Of a DNA stretch of 64,000 nt, positions 10,101 through 19,711 are shown in pieces. Within the stretch, counting starts at the first letter, position 1. Every line of letters starts with the position of its first letter. The position numbers and the translations under genes are program-made. Under the pieces are notes generated by a model. The model was not told the origin of the DNA. It ran no database searches and worked only from the letters and a program-made list of their open reading frames with translations. This DNA comes from Mucilaginibacter pedocola (GTDB lineage Bacteria; Bacteroidota; Bacteroidia; Sphingobacteriales; Sphingobacteriaceae): contig NZ_MBTF01000012.1 in assembly GCF_002013915.1 (NCBI RefSeq), positions 1 to 64,000 on the forward strand, given 5' to 3'.

Positions 10101-10843
10101 AAACAACTGGTTGGTTGAATTTAATTAGGTTTTAAAATTGGTTTGGAACAGAAACAGTATTGGCAATTGGCGTGCAGCTTCTCACACTACAGCCTAAATA
10201 ACCTGTTTCGTTTTTGTTGAGGCCCCGCAAACTCGCTGAGGGGAAATAGGGCCGCCGTTAAAAGTTTTGATGTATAGGTTCTCTCATTTTAAATTGGTTT
10301 GGTTTAACAATAAGCCTGCATGCAGATTGGTTGGCCGCAATGCAATGGCATAAATTCTTTTTAGCATGTTATACCTTCGCGGTTGTGGCGCTCGTGCAGC
10401 CTTGGTTTATCGCGAAGCAGTATTATTATAATTGGTTAATGATGTCGCCTAATGATGAGGCATTATCATTTGGCACAATGTTAGGCAACGGGCCGGCGGA
10501 TGCCCTTATCAAGGCGTGCCATAACTTATCAATTGATGCAAAGCCCCTTTTTGATGCTTTTTTTAGTGTTTTAAGCCCTAAACTTGTTTAAAAGATCACC
10601 GGAGCCGATGCCTTCAGGTATTTATCAATACATGCCATACACTTATCAGCATACAGCTAAATGCAGTGTAAAATGCTTTTACAGCAGGCAGATATGTTAA
10701 TTTTAGCCCGGAGACCGAAAAACCAATTATAAAAGCCCATTAACCGTTAACTTGGCGGTTATTTAATTACAGGCTTATTTTTAATGTTATGCCAATTGCA
10801 AAGCCTGAGCCCCTTTGCGATGTAAACCGTATAAGATATTCTT
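10101..10843 (+). other. Divergent intergenic region between PUL1 susC and its HTCS
   Basis: About 740 bp with no gene I can support. It must hold the promoters of both divergent units and the HTCS binding site. I found no exact TANNTTTG box on either strand, which fits activator-dependent promoters. Weak structures include GGCCC/GGGCC arms (10221 and 10249) and a 6-bp TAACCG/CGGTTA repeat (10741 and 10756). A short 86-codon reading frame (10331-10591) has no recognisable features. Confidence 0.6.
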
Positions 10844-13800
10844 ATGCCTTATTTTTTACTTTCTATCCCCCGTATGGTTAAACTATCAGCTGCTTTTAAG
10901 CTAACGCGATGGCTGTCTGCTGCCGTTTTTTTATTGAGCACCATTGTGGCAAGCGGGCAAGGCAAACAGGTTGTTCAGTTCACGCACCTTACCACGGCCA
11001 ACGGCTTATCGCAAAGCAGTGTGGTTTGTATTTTAAAGGACAGGTTTGGCTTTATGTGGTTCGGCACGCAGGATGGGCTTAATAAGTACGACGGCTATAA
11101 ATTCAAGGTATACCGTAACGACCCTGCTGATAAGAAAAGCATCCCTAATAATAATATCCGCTGCATGCTGGAAGACCACGACGGCAACCTGTGGGTAGGC
11201 ACAGTGGGCGGCGGCATGGCGCTTTACGACCGCAATACAGATTCGTTCAGCCCGATACCTACGGCGGATAAAGGCGACGAAAAGATAGGCGCTAAAATTA
11301 TCAAATCTATTTACCAGGATCGGCAGCGCAACCTTTGGGTGGGTACCGTAGCGGGGGTAAACGTTTACAACTCAAAAACCAAAAAGCTGGTGCCGCATGC
11401 ATTTAACTACACGCAATTAGATAACATCAATTGCATTTACGAGGATAGCTATGATAACCTATGGATAGGCACCCTCTTCGGGCTTAATAAATGGAACAAG
11501 CGCACAAACACCTTTAAACACTACAGCGCCGATACAGGGGTAAAAGGCAGCCTGAGCGCCAATACGGTAAATACCATTTATGAAGATGCCGCAGGCAAGG
11601 TTTGGATAGGCACGGTAGATGGTTTGAACTTATACGATGAAAAAACTGAAACCTTTAAAACCTACCACCGCGACCTAAGCACCCCAACCGGGCTGCGCGA
11701 CAACGTGATACGTGCGCTTTATAATGATGGCAGCGGCAAGCTATGGGTAGCTACTGAGTTGGCTTTGGAACTTTTCGACCCGGTTGCCAATACCTTCACC
11801 CACTACCAACAAAGCCTGAAGGATGTGCGCAGCCTAAGCAGCAGCTCTATTTCGTCGTTATTGGTTGACGACCAGGGCATTTTGTGGGTAGGCACCTATG
11901 CCAAGGGCATCAATAAATACGATAAAAACCAGTTCAAGTTCAACCTGTACAAAAACTTTGGTACCGATGCATTAAACATCAACGCCAACATTGTAACCTC
12001 ATTTAGCGAAGTACCCGATGGCGACATATGGCTGGGTACCGATGGCACCGGCCTTTACCGCTGGACGCCGCACAACAATAAATTTGAAGCCTTTAGCCCG
12101 GCAGCTAAAGACAATTATTTCCCCAGCCTGGCGGTGCTGTGCATGAAACTGAGCCGCCAAAGAGACTACCTATGGGTAGGCACTTACGATGCAGGCATGG
12201 CACGGGTAAACATCAAAACTAAAGCACGCACCTATTATAAGCCCGGTGGTGCTAATAGCCTGAACAATCAATCGGTTTATGCCTTACTGGAAGACAAACT
12301 GGGCAATATATGGATAGGTACTAATGGCGGCGGCGTAAATGTGTTTAACCCCTCTACCAATAAATTCAGCAACATTGTCTTGAAGGTTGGCAAGCATCAA
12401 AATAAAGCCAACTACATCCGTGCACTGTATGAAGATGCGCAGGGTAATATATGGATAGGCACGGTGGCGCACGGCGTTATTGTTTATAACCCGGCCACGG
12501 GCAACTACACATCGTACAGCAAGGCGGTAAATAATTTGGGCAGCGATGCCGTATTCTCCATTTTTGGCGATAGCAAAGGCAATATTTGGATAGGTACCAT
12601 GGGCGGCGGCCTGTGTTTGTTTGATGCTGAACATAATAACTTTACCCGCTTTACCGAGAGCGACGGGCTGGCCAACAACATTGTTAACTGCATTGTAGAA
12701 GATAAATTCGGCTCGTTATGGCTGAGTACCGATAACGGTATTAGTTGTTTTGACCCGCTGAAGAAAACCTTTAAGAACTACACGAGCGCAAGCGGGCTGC
12801 AAAGTAATGAGTTTAGCATAGGTGCAGGTTACCGCCTGAATAACGGGCAAATTGCTTTTGGCGGTTTAGAAGGCTTCAACGTATTTATGCCGGGAAGTTT
12901 GCGGGATAATCCTAATATCCCTCCCGTGGTAATTACCGATTTCCAGCTATTTAACAAACCGGTGCCTATTACGCCGGATAAACCTCCCCTAACACAAAAT
13001 ATAAATACCAATCACGAGATTACGTTGGCGTACGACCAATCGGTATTTACCATTGAGTATGCGGCCCTTGGCTACACCGTGCCCGAGCGTAACCAGTATG
13101 CCTATATGCTCGAGGGTTTTGATGCCGGCTGGAACTACGTAGGCACGGAGCGCAAAACCACTTACACCAACCTGGACCCGGGCACCTACACCTTCCGGGT
13201 AAAAGCCTCCAATAACGATGGGCTTTGGAACGAGGCAGGTACTACCCTGAAGATAAACATTATGCCGCCCTTCTGGAAAACCACCTGGGCCTATTTGGTT
13301 TATATTGCAGCAGTAGCGGCTTTGTTGTATTTGCTTTACCGCGAGGTAGAATCGCGCGAGAAGTTGAAGAGCGAAGTGCACTACCAAAAACTCCTTACCG
13401 AAAAAACGAAGGAATTAAACCAACTGAAGCTAAACTTCTTCACCAACCTGTCGCATGAGCTGCGCACACCGCTCTCGCTGATACTGGACCCTTTGTGGAA
13501 GATCAAGAACGAGCATATCACTGTTACGCAGGCGAAGAAATATAGCGGACTGGTGTTTGATAACGCATCGATGCTAATGAATTTGGTGAACCAGCTTTTA
13601 GATTTCCGCAAGGTGGAGACGGGCGGCTTTAATCTCGAAGCAAGCAAAATAGATGTTATTGCTTTGGTGAAAAAAGTATTTTACGCCTTTACCGACAGGG
13701 CAAAAGAACGTAACATCAATTACTACCTCGACCTAAAGGTTGACCAGCTGGATGCCTGGATAGATACTGATAAACTGGAAAAGATACTGTATAACCTTAT

Positions 13801-14986
13801 CCCCAATGCGTTTAAATACACGCCCGATTTTGGTGTGATCATGATACTGGTGAAACGGGGTATGATAACCATGCAGGATGGCGAACAGAAGAACGCTATA
13901 GAAATACACATTAAAGACTCGGGCGTAGGCATACCCGATGAACTGAAGAACAAGATATTCGATATTTTTTTTCAGATAAAGGGAAGTTCGCGGTTCGAAA
14001 ACGAATCGAGCGGTATTGGGTTGGCGCTCACCCGCGAACTCGTGTTACTGCACAAAGGCGAGATTTTGGTTGCCGATGCCGAAAACCAGGGCACCGATTT
14101 TATTGTACGCCTGCCGGTTGGCGAAGAAAACTTCGCAACGGAAGAACTGTCGGTTCAATTACCTGCCATAACCGAAAGCAGTGCAACAAGCAACACCAGG
14201 CTTTCCGAAGAAAAAATGAGCAGCATCCCTATCGTATTAATTGTAGAAGATAACCAGGGCCTGCGCGAATACATTGCCGATGAACTGGAAGGCGCCTACC
14301 ATGTAGAACAAGCGGTGAGCGGTGTTGAAGGCCTCAAAAAAGCCGTAGACCTTATCCCTGATATTGTTATCAGCGATATTATGATGCCCGATGGCGATGG
14401 CTTGGAGCTTTGCAATAAACTAAAAGCCGACGAAAAAACAAGCCATATCCCTATCATCCTGCTCACGGCCAAACAAACCGACGAAAATAAGATAGAAGGC
14501 TACAACGCCGGTGCCGACGATTACATTGCCAAACCTTTCAATGTAACGCTGCTTGCCGCGAGGATAAACAACATCCTCGAATCGCGCAAAAAGCTACGCG
14601 AACGTTTCTCCGTACATACCGATGTTTCTATCGAAGAATCGGCCATTGCTGATATTGATAAAGAGTTCTTGAAAAAGGTAGTCAAGATCATCGAAGACAA
14701 CCTCTCCTACCTCAATTTTGATATCGATAAACTGGCTACGGCCTTAAAAATGAGCAGGCGGCAATTATATCGCAAGCTCAACGCGCTTACCAACCAAACC
14801 GCGCACGATTTTATTACCAACACCCGGTTGGAACACGCCGCGGCATTGCTGCTAACCGGCGAGTTCACCATATCCGAGATTGGGTATAAAGTTGGTTTCT
14901 CTGAGCCGTCGAACTTCAGCCGGTCTTTCACCAAAAAGTTTGGTAAAAGCCCTAAGAAGTATTTATCGGATCAGAAGGTGGTGTAA
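10844..14986 (+). CDS. Hybrid two-component system regulator (HTCS), PUL1
   Basis: 1380 aa. A signal/anchor region (the start could be Met1 or Met11) is followed by about 14 two-component propeller repeats (WFGTQDGLNKYDGY, WVGTVGGGM, WIGT and similar, about 45-700). Then come a Y_Y_Y domain (about 725-790), a membrane segment (TTWAYLVYIAAVAALLYLLY), and a HisKA domain with the phospho-acceptor in SHELRTPL (His871). The ATPase boxes are NAFKYT, DSGVGIP and GIGLAL. A receiver domain carries Asp1178 in SDIMMPDGDG, and the C-terminus is an AraC helix-turn-helix. One protein thus senses ligand in the periplasm and binds DNA in the cytoplasm. Divergence from PUL1 susC makes that operon the likely target. 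The PUL2 hydrolase gene is convergent, 10 nt away. Confidence 0.95.
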   Translation: MPYFLLSIPRMVKLSAAFKLTRWLSAAVFLLSTIVASGQGKQVVQFTHLTTANGLSQSSVVCILKDRFGFMWFGTQDGLNKYDGYKFKVYRNDPADKKSIPNNNIRCMLEDHDGNLWVGTVGGGMALYDRNTDSFSPIPTADKGDEKIGAKIIKSIYQDRQRNLWVGTVAGVNVYNSKTKKLVPHAFNYTQLDNINCIYEDSYDNLWIGTLFGLNKWNKRTNTFKHYSADTGVKGSLSANTVNTIYEDAAGKVWIGTVDGLNLYDEKTETFKTYHRDLSTPTGLRDNVIRALYNDGSGKLWVATELALELFDPVANTFTHYQQSLKDVRSLSSSSISSLLVDDQGILWVGTYAKGINKYDKNQFKFNLYKNFGTDALNINANIVTSFSEVPDGDIWLGTDGTGLYRWTPHNNKFEAFSPAAKDNYFPSLAVLCMKLSRQRDYLWVGTYDAGMARVNIKTKARTYYKPGGANSLNNQSVYALLEDKLGNIWIGTNGGGVNVFNPSTNKFSNIVLKVGKHQNKANYIRALYEDAQGNIWIGTVAHGVIVYNPATGNYTSYSKAVNNLGSDAVFSIFGDSKGNIWIGTMGGGLCLFDAEHNNFTRFTESDGLANNIVNCIVEDKFGSLWLSTDNGISCFDPLKKTFKNYTSASGLQSNEFSIGAGYRLNNGQIAFGGLEGFNVFMPGSLRDNPNIPPVVITDFQLFNKPVPITPDKPPLTQNINTNHEITLAYDQSVFTIEYAALGYTVPERNQYAYMLEGFDAGWNYVGTERKTTYTNLDPGTYTFRVKASNNDGLWNEAGTTLKINIMPPFWKTTWAYLVYIAAVAALLYLLYREVESREKLKSEVHYQKLLTEKTKELNQLKLNFFTNLSHELRTPLSLILDPLWKIKNEHITVTQAKKYSGLVFDNASMLMNLVNQLLDFRKVETGGFNLEASKIDVIALVKKVFYAFTDRAKERNINYYLDLKVDQLDAWIDTDKLEKILYNLIPNAFKYTPDFGVIMILVKRGMITMQDGEQKNAIEIHIKDSGVGIPDELKNKIFDIFFQIKGSSRFENESSGIGLALTRELVLLHKGEILVADAENQGTDFIVRLPVGEENFATEELSVQLPAITESSATSNTRLSEEKMSSIPIVLIVEDNQGLREYIADELEGAYHVEQAVSGVEGLKKAVDLIPDIVISDIMMPDGDGLELCNKLKADEKTSHIPIILLTAKQTDENKIEGYNAGADDYIAKPFNVTLLAARINNILESRKKLRERFSVHTDVSIEESAIADIDKEFLKKVVKIIEDNLSYLNFDIDKLATALKMSRRQLYRKLNALTNQTAHDFITNTRLEHAAALLLTGEFTISEIGYKVGFSEPSNFSRSFTKKFGKSPKKYLSDQKVV

Positions 14987-14996
14987 CTGAGCCCGA

Positions 14997-16745
14997 TTAC
15001 TTTTTATCGGCCACTAAAAACACAACACCATACGCAGGCACGGCCACTTTTATACCACCGCTTGTTGACGAAGAATATGCAGCAAGCGATGTGTAATTTG
15101 CCGGCCCTCCTACTGCACCCGCCGGGCCGTTGTTGTTTATTAATACCTTGCCCGAAAATGGTGCGTTATCCGTGCCGCCTTTTAGGGTATAGTAGATATA
15201 ATTGCTGCCGGTATAATAGTTTTTAAAATTGATGTTTACCACCTTGTCTGCATTACTTTTATTAATAAGCGTAACGCCGGCCTCGCCCGAATTAAAAGAT
15301 GAGGCATAGCTTATAATATCGTTACTCCCTGTTACCGAAGAACTGATCATCCTGTCGCCAAAGTATTTTTGGAAATAATACAGGTAATAAAAAGCCGGGC
15401 GGGGCGTAAAGTTTGCAACGCCATCCTGATTGTAGGAGAAAAGGCCATGGTCGTTACCATCGCTGCCACCGTTCGCCAAATCCCAGCGGCAAGCCATGCT
15501 GAACTGGTTTTTGATGAGTTCGCCTAAGGTTAGCACCGCGTGTACACCACAAATAGAAGACACTTGCTGCCTGGAGCCTGTTGAAAATATATTCCACTCA
15601 TCCAATGCCAATGGCTTTAGCGGAGCACCCGCAGCCTGCGCCGACTGGTTCACCCAACTAACCATTGATGCCGTGTGGGCGGCCGGTGTGGCCAGTATAA
15701 CCTCGGGTGTAGAGTTTTGGTTATAGGGCGTGTAATAATTGTGCACCACATAAAAATCGGGAGAAGCGCCGGCGGCAGCCATTACACCTGCATTCCAGTC
15801 TTTACCGCCCGTGCTGTTATTTTTATCATCGGTTTCGGTAACTACTGCGCCAATTTTTATAGTTGCGCCAACCTCAGCAGCAGCCTTCCGCATCGAATCG
15901 GCAAAAACCTTAAAGTGCGTACCGTAAAGCTGCCCGGTTATAATCTCCGGTTGCCCGTCTTTGTTCTTGCTTACATCAATACGGTAACCAGCTTCCCAGT
16001 TGCCGAAGTTCTCATTCCCCACCTCCCACAGTTTGGTACGGCCATTATCCTTTCGCACCCACTGGGCAGCGTAATGCGCAGCGGTTTCTACAGGGTGCTC
16101 GCTTAAACCGTAGCGCGCATACCCATAGTTTACGGTGATAATACCGGTACTGTTGGATTTTTGCAGCAGGGCATAATAATTATCTAACGTCATCGACCAG
16201 CTATCGGTAACCTTACCGCTCCAATAACCGGTGGAGGCATCGGGCGTACCATCGGCTTTTAATAGCTGTGCGGGTACATCTGTTGGTTTACTGCCGGCGG
16301 GCAAGTCGTAAAAGTAAATATCGGATATACTACCTCCCGGTGCCCTGATAATATTTGGCGACAGGTTGCTGATGTTTTGTACCAGCCCGGCATCTGTATA
16401 CTGGCCGGTGAAGGGATTGGCATTATTGCCAAACAAGTTTTTAGATACTTTAGATATTACCTGTGCAAAATCGGCGGTAACGTTTATGGTTGTTGCCGCA
16501 GTTGGTTTTTCCGCGTTCACCGTACCCGGTTTTGCAAACGTTTTGCCCGCCCATCCATCCAGAAAAAAGCCTTGCGATACCGCCAAACCCGGGTCGGTTG
16601 GTGATGTGATGGGGCCGGTAGCACCGCCATTACCTGCTTCCACCGCCGTTACAATTGTGGTATCGGGTTTGGTTTCCTTTTTACAGCCCGTGAACGTTAT
16701 CAGGGCAATTAATATGGCGTACATGTATGTTATCTTCAATTTCAT
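14997..16745 (-). CDS. Lipoprotein glycoside hydrolase, clan GH-A, GH51-like
   Basis: 582 aa from the ATG at 16745 (a TTG at 16757 is in frame). A lipoprotein signal (LIALITFTGC) precedes a roughly 50-residue Gly/Pro/Thr-rich linker and a TIM-barrel domain. Clan GH-A marks are RAPGGSISD, the acid/base pair in WEVGNENFGNW, and the nucleophile region LALDEWNIF, closely like the DEWN motif of GH51 alpha-L-arabinofuranosidases. A beta-sandwich tail (about 490-582) follows. I infer a cell-surface or periplasmic retaining hydrolase of PUL2. An arabinoside substrate is only a guess; other clan GH-A families are possible. A terminator hairpin separates it from the gene upstream, so its expression probably needs read-through. 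Confidence 0.78.
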   Translation of the reverse strand: MKLKITYMYAILIALITFTGCKKETKPDTTIVTAVEAGNGGATGPITSPTDPGLAVSQGFFLDGWAGKTFAKPGTVNAEKPTAATTINVTADFAQVISKVSKNLFGNNANPFTGQYTDAGLVQNISNLSPNIIRAPGGSISDIYFYDLPAGSKPTDVPAQLLKADGTPDASTGYWSGKVTDSWSMTLDNYYALLQKSNSTGIITVNYGYARYGLSEHPVETAAHYAAQWVRKDNGRTKLWEVGNENFGNWEAGYRIDVSKNKDGQPEIITGQLYGTHFKVFADSMRKAAAEVGATIKIGAVVTETDDKNNSTGGKDWNAGVMAAAGASPDFYVVHNYYTPYNQNSTPEVILATPAAHTASMVSWVNQSAQAAGAPLKPLALDEWNIFSTGSRQQVSSICGVHAVLTLGELIKNQFSMACRWDLANGGSDGNDHGLFSYNQDGVANFTPRPAFYYLYYFQKYFGDRMISSSVTGSNDIISYASSFNSGEAGVTLINKSNADKVVNINFKNYYTGSNYIYYTLKGGTDNAPFSGKVLINNNGPAGAVGGPANYTSLAAYSSSTSGGIKVAVPAYGVVFLVADKK

Positions 16746-16773
16746 TTGTTTAGGCAATGCCCGGTTATTTCAT

Positions 16774-16821
16774 AAAAAAGGCCATCATCCTTGCTGCTAT
16801 TGCCCGCAACGGATGACGGCC
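16774..16821 (-). terminator. Intrinsic terminator inside PUL2, before the hydrolase gene
   Basis: On the minus strand, GGCC-G-TCATCC-G-TTG pairs with CAA-GGATGA-T-GGCC (right arm about 16806-16821, left arm 16780-16793), followed by a run of six T (16779-16774). It is a good stem plus U-tract in the 98-nt gap between the glycan-binding gene and the hydrolase gene. It should reduce, but need not abolish, transcription into the hydrolase. Confidence 0.72.
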
Positions 16822-16843
16822 ATGTAGGGGAATTATTAACGAG

Positions 16844-18043
16844 TTATATAATACCTATATCATCCAGGTACCACAGCGTAGTGTTGCCACTAAACTCCTG
16901 GAACACAATTGAAGTAAAATTCTTAGGTGCCGAACCGCCCGCAGGTGCAAAGGCCGACATTGGTATGTTGAAACTTGTCCAGACGCCTTCTTTTACCACA
17001 ATAGATACAGCAACGCTGAAGTTGTAATCCAGTATAACATGTATCACTTTGTTATCGCTGCCCTTACCGCCGTAAACCGACATTTTAATGCTTTTTACAA
17101 CCGGGATATCGCCGGGTGCCTGCAGCACAAAACCATCGTAACCGCCTGCGTATTGCACTTTAATAGATTTGCTGCCACGCAATACATTAGTAGTATTGTT
17201 ATTATCGGGCGAGTTGCTCCAACCATAATCCGACCAGCCGTTTTTGAACTCATCATCGAACCCTAACTGCGTAAAACCAAATGGTACAGTACTGAAAGTT
17301 TCTACATTGTTTGTTGGGTTATAGCCGTTAGATGCCAATGGGCCTGTAGTAGTACCGCCACCTAATGAAGCCGTTGTGGTAAGCGATATTTCGTTTGGCC
17401 CGGTTAAACCTGCGGGCACCTTTACGGTAGCCTGAGTTGCAGTAGACGAAACAATTTCGGCGGCCGTTGTACCAAATTTAACACTGCTTAAACCATTGAA
17501 AGTGGTGCCTTTAATGGTGATGAGGTCGCCGGCGTTACCCGCTGTAAAGTTTACCGAGGATATAGACGGGAAAGGTTGCTCTATAATAAAATCGAACTCC
17601 ACCTCGCCGTGCTGGGTAACCACTTTAAGTTTATTAGGCGTGCTTGCATCGCTAAAAGGCACATCGGTTGGTATGGTGAGGATGATGCTCTTATCTGTAC
17701 TTAAGGCAGTGTTGAAGTAAACCTCTACCCCATTAATATAGATGTGCGTAGCGGAGCCTAAATTGGTCCCCACAATCATGTAAGGCGTATAAATTTTACC
17801 TGAAGTGGTGGTAGAATCGAATGGTACCGGCCGGTGCTCATCGTACGTTAAGGACGAATCGAGCGTAAGGCGGTGTTCTATCGATACCAGGGTATCTTTA
17901 GTTAGTGTACGTACACGGGTAATAGTTGGCGCACCTGTACCGTAGTTGGCGGTATTATCTTTTTTGCACGATTGTACTGCAATAGTTACCAGCACTGCCA
18001 GTAACAAGTGCAGGTATTTAGGTGTATTGAATATCTTTTTCAT
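16844..18043 (-). CDS. Surface glycan-binding lipoprotein with IPT/TIG domain (SusE/F-position), PUL2
   Basis: 399 aa with a lipoprotein signal (LVTIAVQSC, Cys near 26). An N-terminal Ig-like part (about 35-150) is followed by an IPT/TIG domain (about 158-235: PSISSVNFTAGNAGD, ITIKGTTFNG, VKFG, KVPAG). A C-terminal module (about 255-399) looks like a beta-sandwich carbohydrate-binding domain, with many Trp/Tyr/Asn and the ending LWYLDDIGII. Position directly after susD (14 nt) and this domain order match SGBP-B proteins of characterised PULs, which hold glycan at the cell surface without catalysis. The ligand is unknown. Confidence 0.85.
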   Translation of the reverse strand: MKKIFNTPKYLHLLLAVLVTIAVQSCKKDNTANYGTGAPTITRVRTLTKDTLVSIEHRLTLDSSLTYDEHRPVPFDSTTTSGKIYTPYMIVGTNLGSATHIYINGVEVYFNTALSTDKSIILTIPTDVPFSDASTPNKLKVVTQHGEVEFDFIIEQPFPSISSVNFTAGNAGDLITIKGTTFNGLSSVKFGTTAAEIVSSTATQATVKVPAGLTGPNEISLTTTASLGGGTTTGPLASNGYNPTNNVETFSTVPFGFTQLGFDDEFKNGWSDYGWSNSPDNNNTTNVLRGSKSIKVQYAGGYDGFVLQAPGDIPVVKSIKMSVYGGKGSDNKVIHVILDYNFSVAVSIVVKEGVWTSFNIPMSAFAPAGGSAPKNFTSIVFQEFSGNTTLWYLDDIGII

Positions 18044-18057
18044 GTTAACAGGCTTTA

Positions 18058-19692
18058 TTATTTAAATACATAAGGAACCGGTGGATCCAATAATTTAGGG
18101 TCGGTAGCAGTTTCGCTTTGCGGGTACGGGAACACAAAGAATGAGCTCTGCGCTACGTTCTTTTGGCTATAAACTACCGGCGGTGTATCGTTGCTGAAAG
18201 TGCCGCGCTCCTGGTTACTTAAAATAGCAACTGCTTTAGGGTGGTTCACGTTAATGATACCGTCCCATCCGTCGATACGTCCCAAATCGAACCAGTAATC
18301 AAACTCAAATGCAAGCTCCATCCGGCGCTCGTGCAGGATATCATTTTTGGTGAACGATGTTACGGTATTTAAACCCGCACGATTACGTATCATGTTATAA
18401 TACCTTAATGCAAGCGGATCGCTGGTGCTGGCGTTTGTACCTAAAATAGATTCAGCGGCTATCAGCAACACTTCGGCATAGCGCATTAGGTAGGTGTTAT
18501 TAGCCGCAGATTGCGCTGCGCCAACTCCACCGTTATCTGCCGGTGTACCAACCACATACTTTTTCATACCGGCTTTGGTACCTTGTGAGTTTACGTTATC
18601 AGGCACAGTGAAGCCGCCTTCCGCCTGGTTTATTTCGGGATACTTATCGCCCGCCAGCATGATGGTTGCATGTTTGCGGTTGTCGCCCGGCTCGTAAGCG
18701 CGTTGCAAATCAATAGTTGGCCCCATTACCGAATAGCCGTCGCCGGTACCGGTAACGCCACTAATAGCCCATGATGCCTGTATAGAGTTACCATGCCCAT
18801 AGGATGCGCCGCCGGCCCATTGCAGTGCCGCAACAGATTCTTCGTTGTTGTTATTGGCGGTTTTAAAAAGGTCGTCGTATAGCTTCCCGTCAACCAGGCC
18901 GGTGTAGCCACCTGCTGCAACTTGCGCATCGTTAATGTAACCGCGGTATAATTTAAACTCGCCGCTGTTTATCACTTTCTCCGCTTCGGCACGGGCGTTG
19001 GTGTAATCTTCCATGTACAAGTACACTTTAGATAACAGTGCCGATGCCGAGCCGCTTGACACATGGCCCTGCGCCTGGTTTGCCCCGTTGCGGGTCATTT
19101 TGGTGCAATTGGCTTCGGCAAACTTCAAATCGTTAATAATAAATTTGTATACATCAGCTACCGGGTTGGTATTCAGCTGAAAGTTGGTCACATAATCCTC
19201 GCTGTTTTCTATAATGGGCACATTTCCCCAAAGCCTTACAATGTGGAAGTAGGCAATAGCGCGCATAAAATGTGCTTCGCCAAGCGCGTTATTCATAACT
19301 GCTCTATCCACCGATGCCGGTGCTTTAGGCACGTTATTGATAACCGCGTTTGATTGCGCAACAACCGTAAACAGGGAATTCCAGGCATCGGCAAGGCGGG
19401 GGTTAATATTGGTAAGCGAGAAATTGAACAGGCTGATAACGTCATCAGAATACGTACGCCCGTTACCGCCGGCCAGTTCGGTTATGGCCCAGCCGGCTTT
19501 GTTGTTCCAGTTGAACCATGGCGAGTTGTACAGCGCGTTGGTGCTGGCCGCAACCTGCTCATTGGTTTTGTAAAAGTTATCTACCGTAATGGCATCTTCG
19601 GGCGCGCGGTTAAAGAAATCCTTCTTACAGCCGGTTACACCTATCACGCTCATCGCCGCAAGGCTTATAAAATATTTTATATGTTTTTTCAT
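18058..19692 (-). CDS. SusD/RagB-family outer-membrane lipoprotein, PUL2
   Basis: 544 aa from the ATG at 19692; a longer frame to 19734 would run into susC, and only this start gives a lipoprotein signal (MKKHIKYFISLAAMSVIGVTGC, Cys 22). Typical SusD marks are APEDAITVDNFYKT, HFMRAIAYFHIVRLWGNVPI (about 135-155), a long TPR-like helical part, and the C-terminal RRMELAFEFDYWFDLGR block. It is the surface lid and ligand binder for the SusC encoded 19 nt upstream. Confidence 0.95.
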   Translation of the reverse strand: MKKHIKYFISLAAMSVIGVTGCKKDFFNRAPEDAITVDNFYKTNEQVAASTNALYNSPWFNWNNKAGWAITELAGGNGRTYSDDVISLFNFSLTNINPRLADAWNSLFTVVAQSNAVINNVPKAPASVDRAVMNNALGEAHFMRAIAYFHIVRLWGNVPIIENSEDYVTNFQLNTNPVADVYKFIINDLKFAEANCTKMTRNGANQAQGHVSSGSASALLSKVYLYMEDYTNARAEAEKVINSGEFKLYRGYINDAQVAAGGYTGLVDGKLYDDLFKTANNNNEESVAALQWAGGASYGHGNSIQASWAISGVTGTGDGYSVMGPTIDLQRAYEPGDNRKHATIMLAGDKYPEINQAEGGFTVPDNVNSQGTKAGMKKYVVGTPADNGGVGAAQSAANNTYLMRYAEVLLIAAESILGTNASTSDPLALRYYNMIRNRAGLNTVTSFTKNDILHERRMELAFEFDYWFDLGRIDGWDGIINVNHPKAVAILSNQERGTFSNDTPPVVYSQKNVAQSSFFVFPYPQSETATDPKLLDPPVPYVFK

Positions 19693-19711
19693 CTCAAATT
19701 CTCCTAATAGA

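Noticed and set aside
10101..10106. TTG start adding two residues to PUL1 susC
   Set aside because: The ATG at 10100 gives a standard signal peptide.
10331..10591. An 86-codon plus-strand frame in the PUL1 divergent region
   Set aside because: It could be a small membrane protein, but there is no promoter, ribosome site or motif, and it lies in a regulatory gap.
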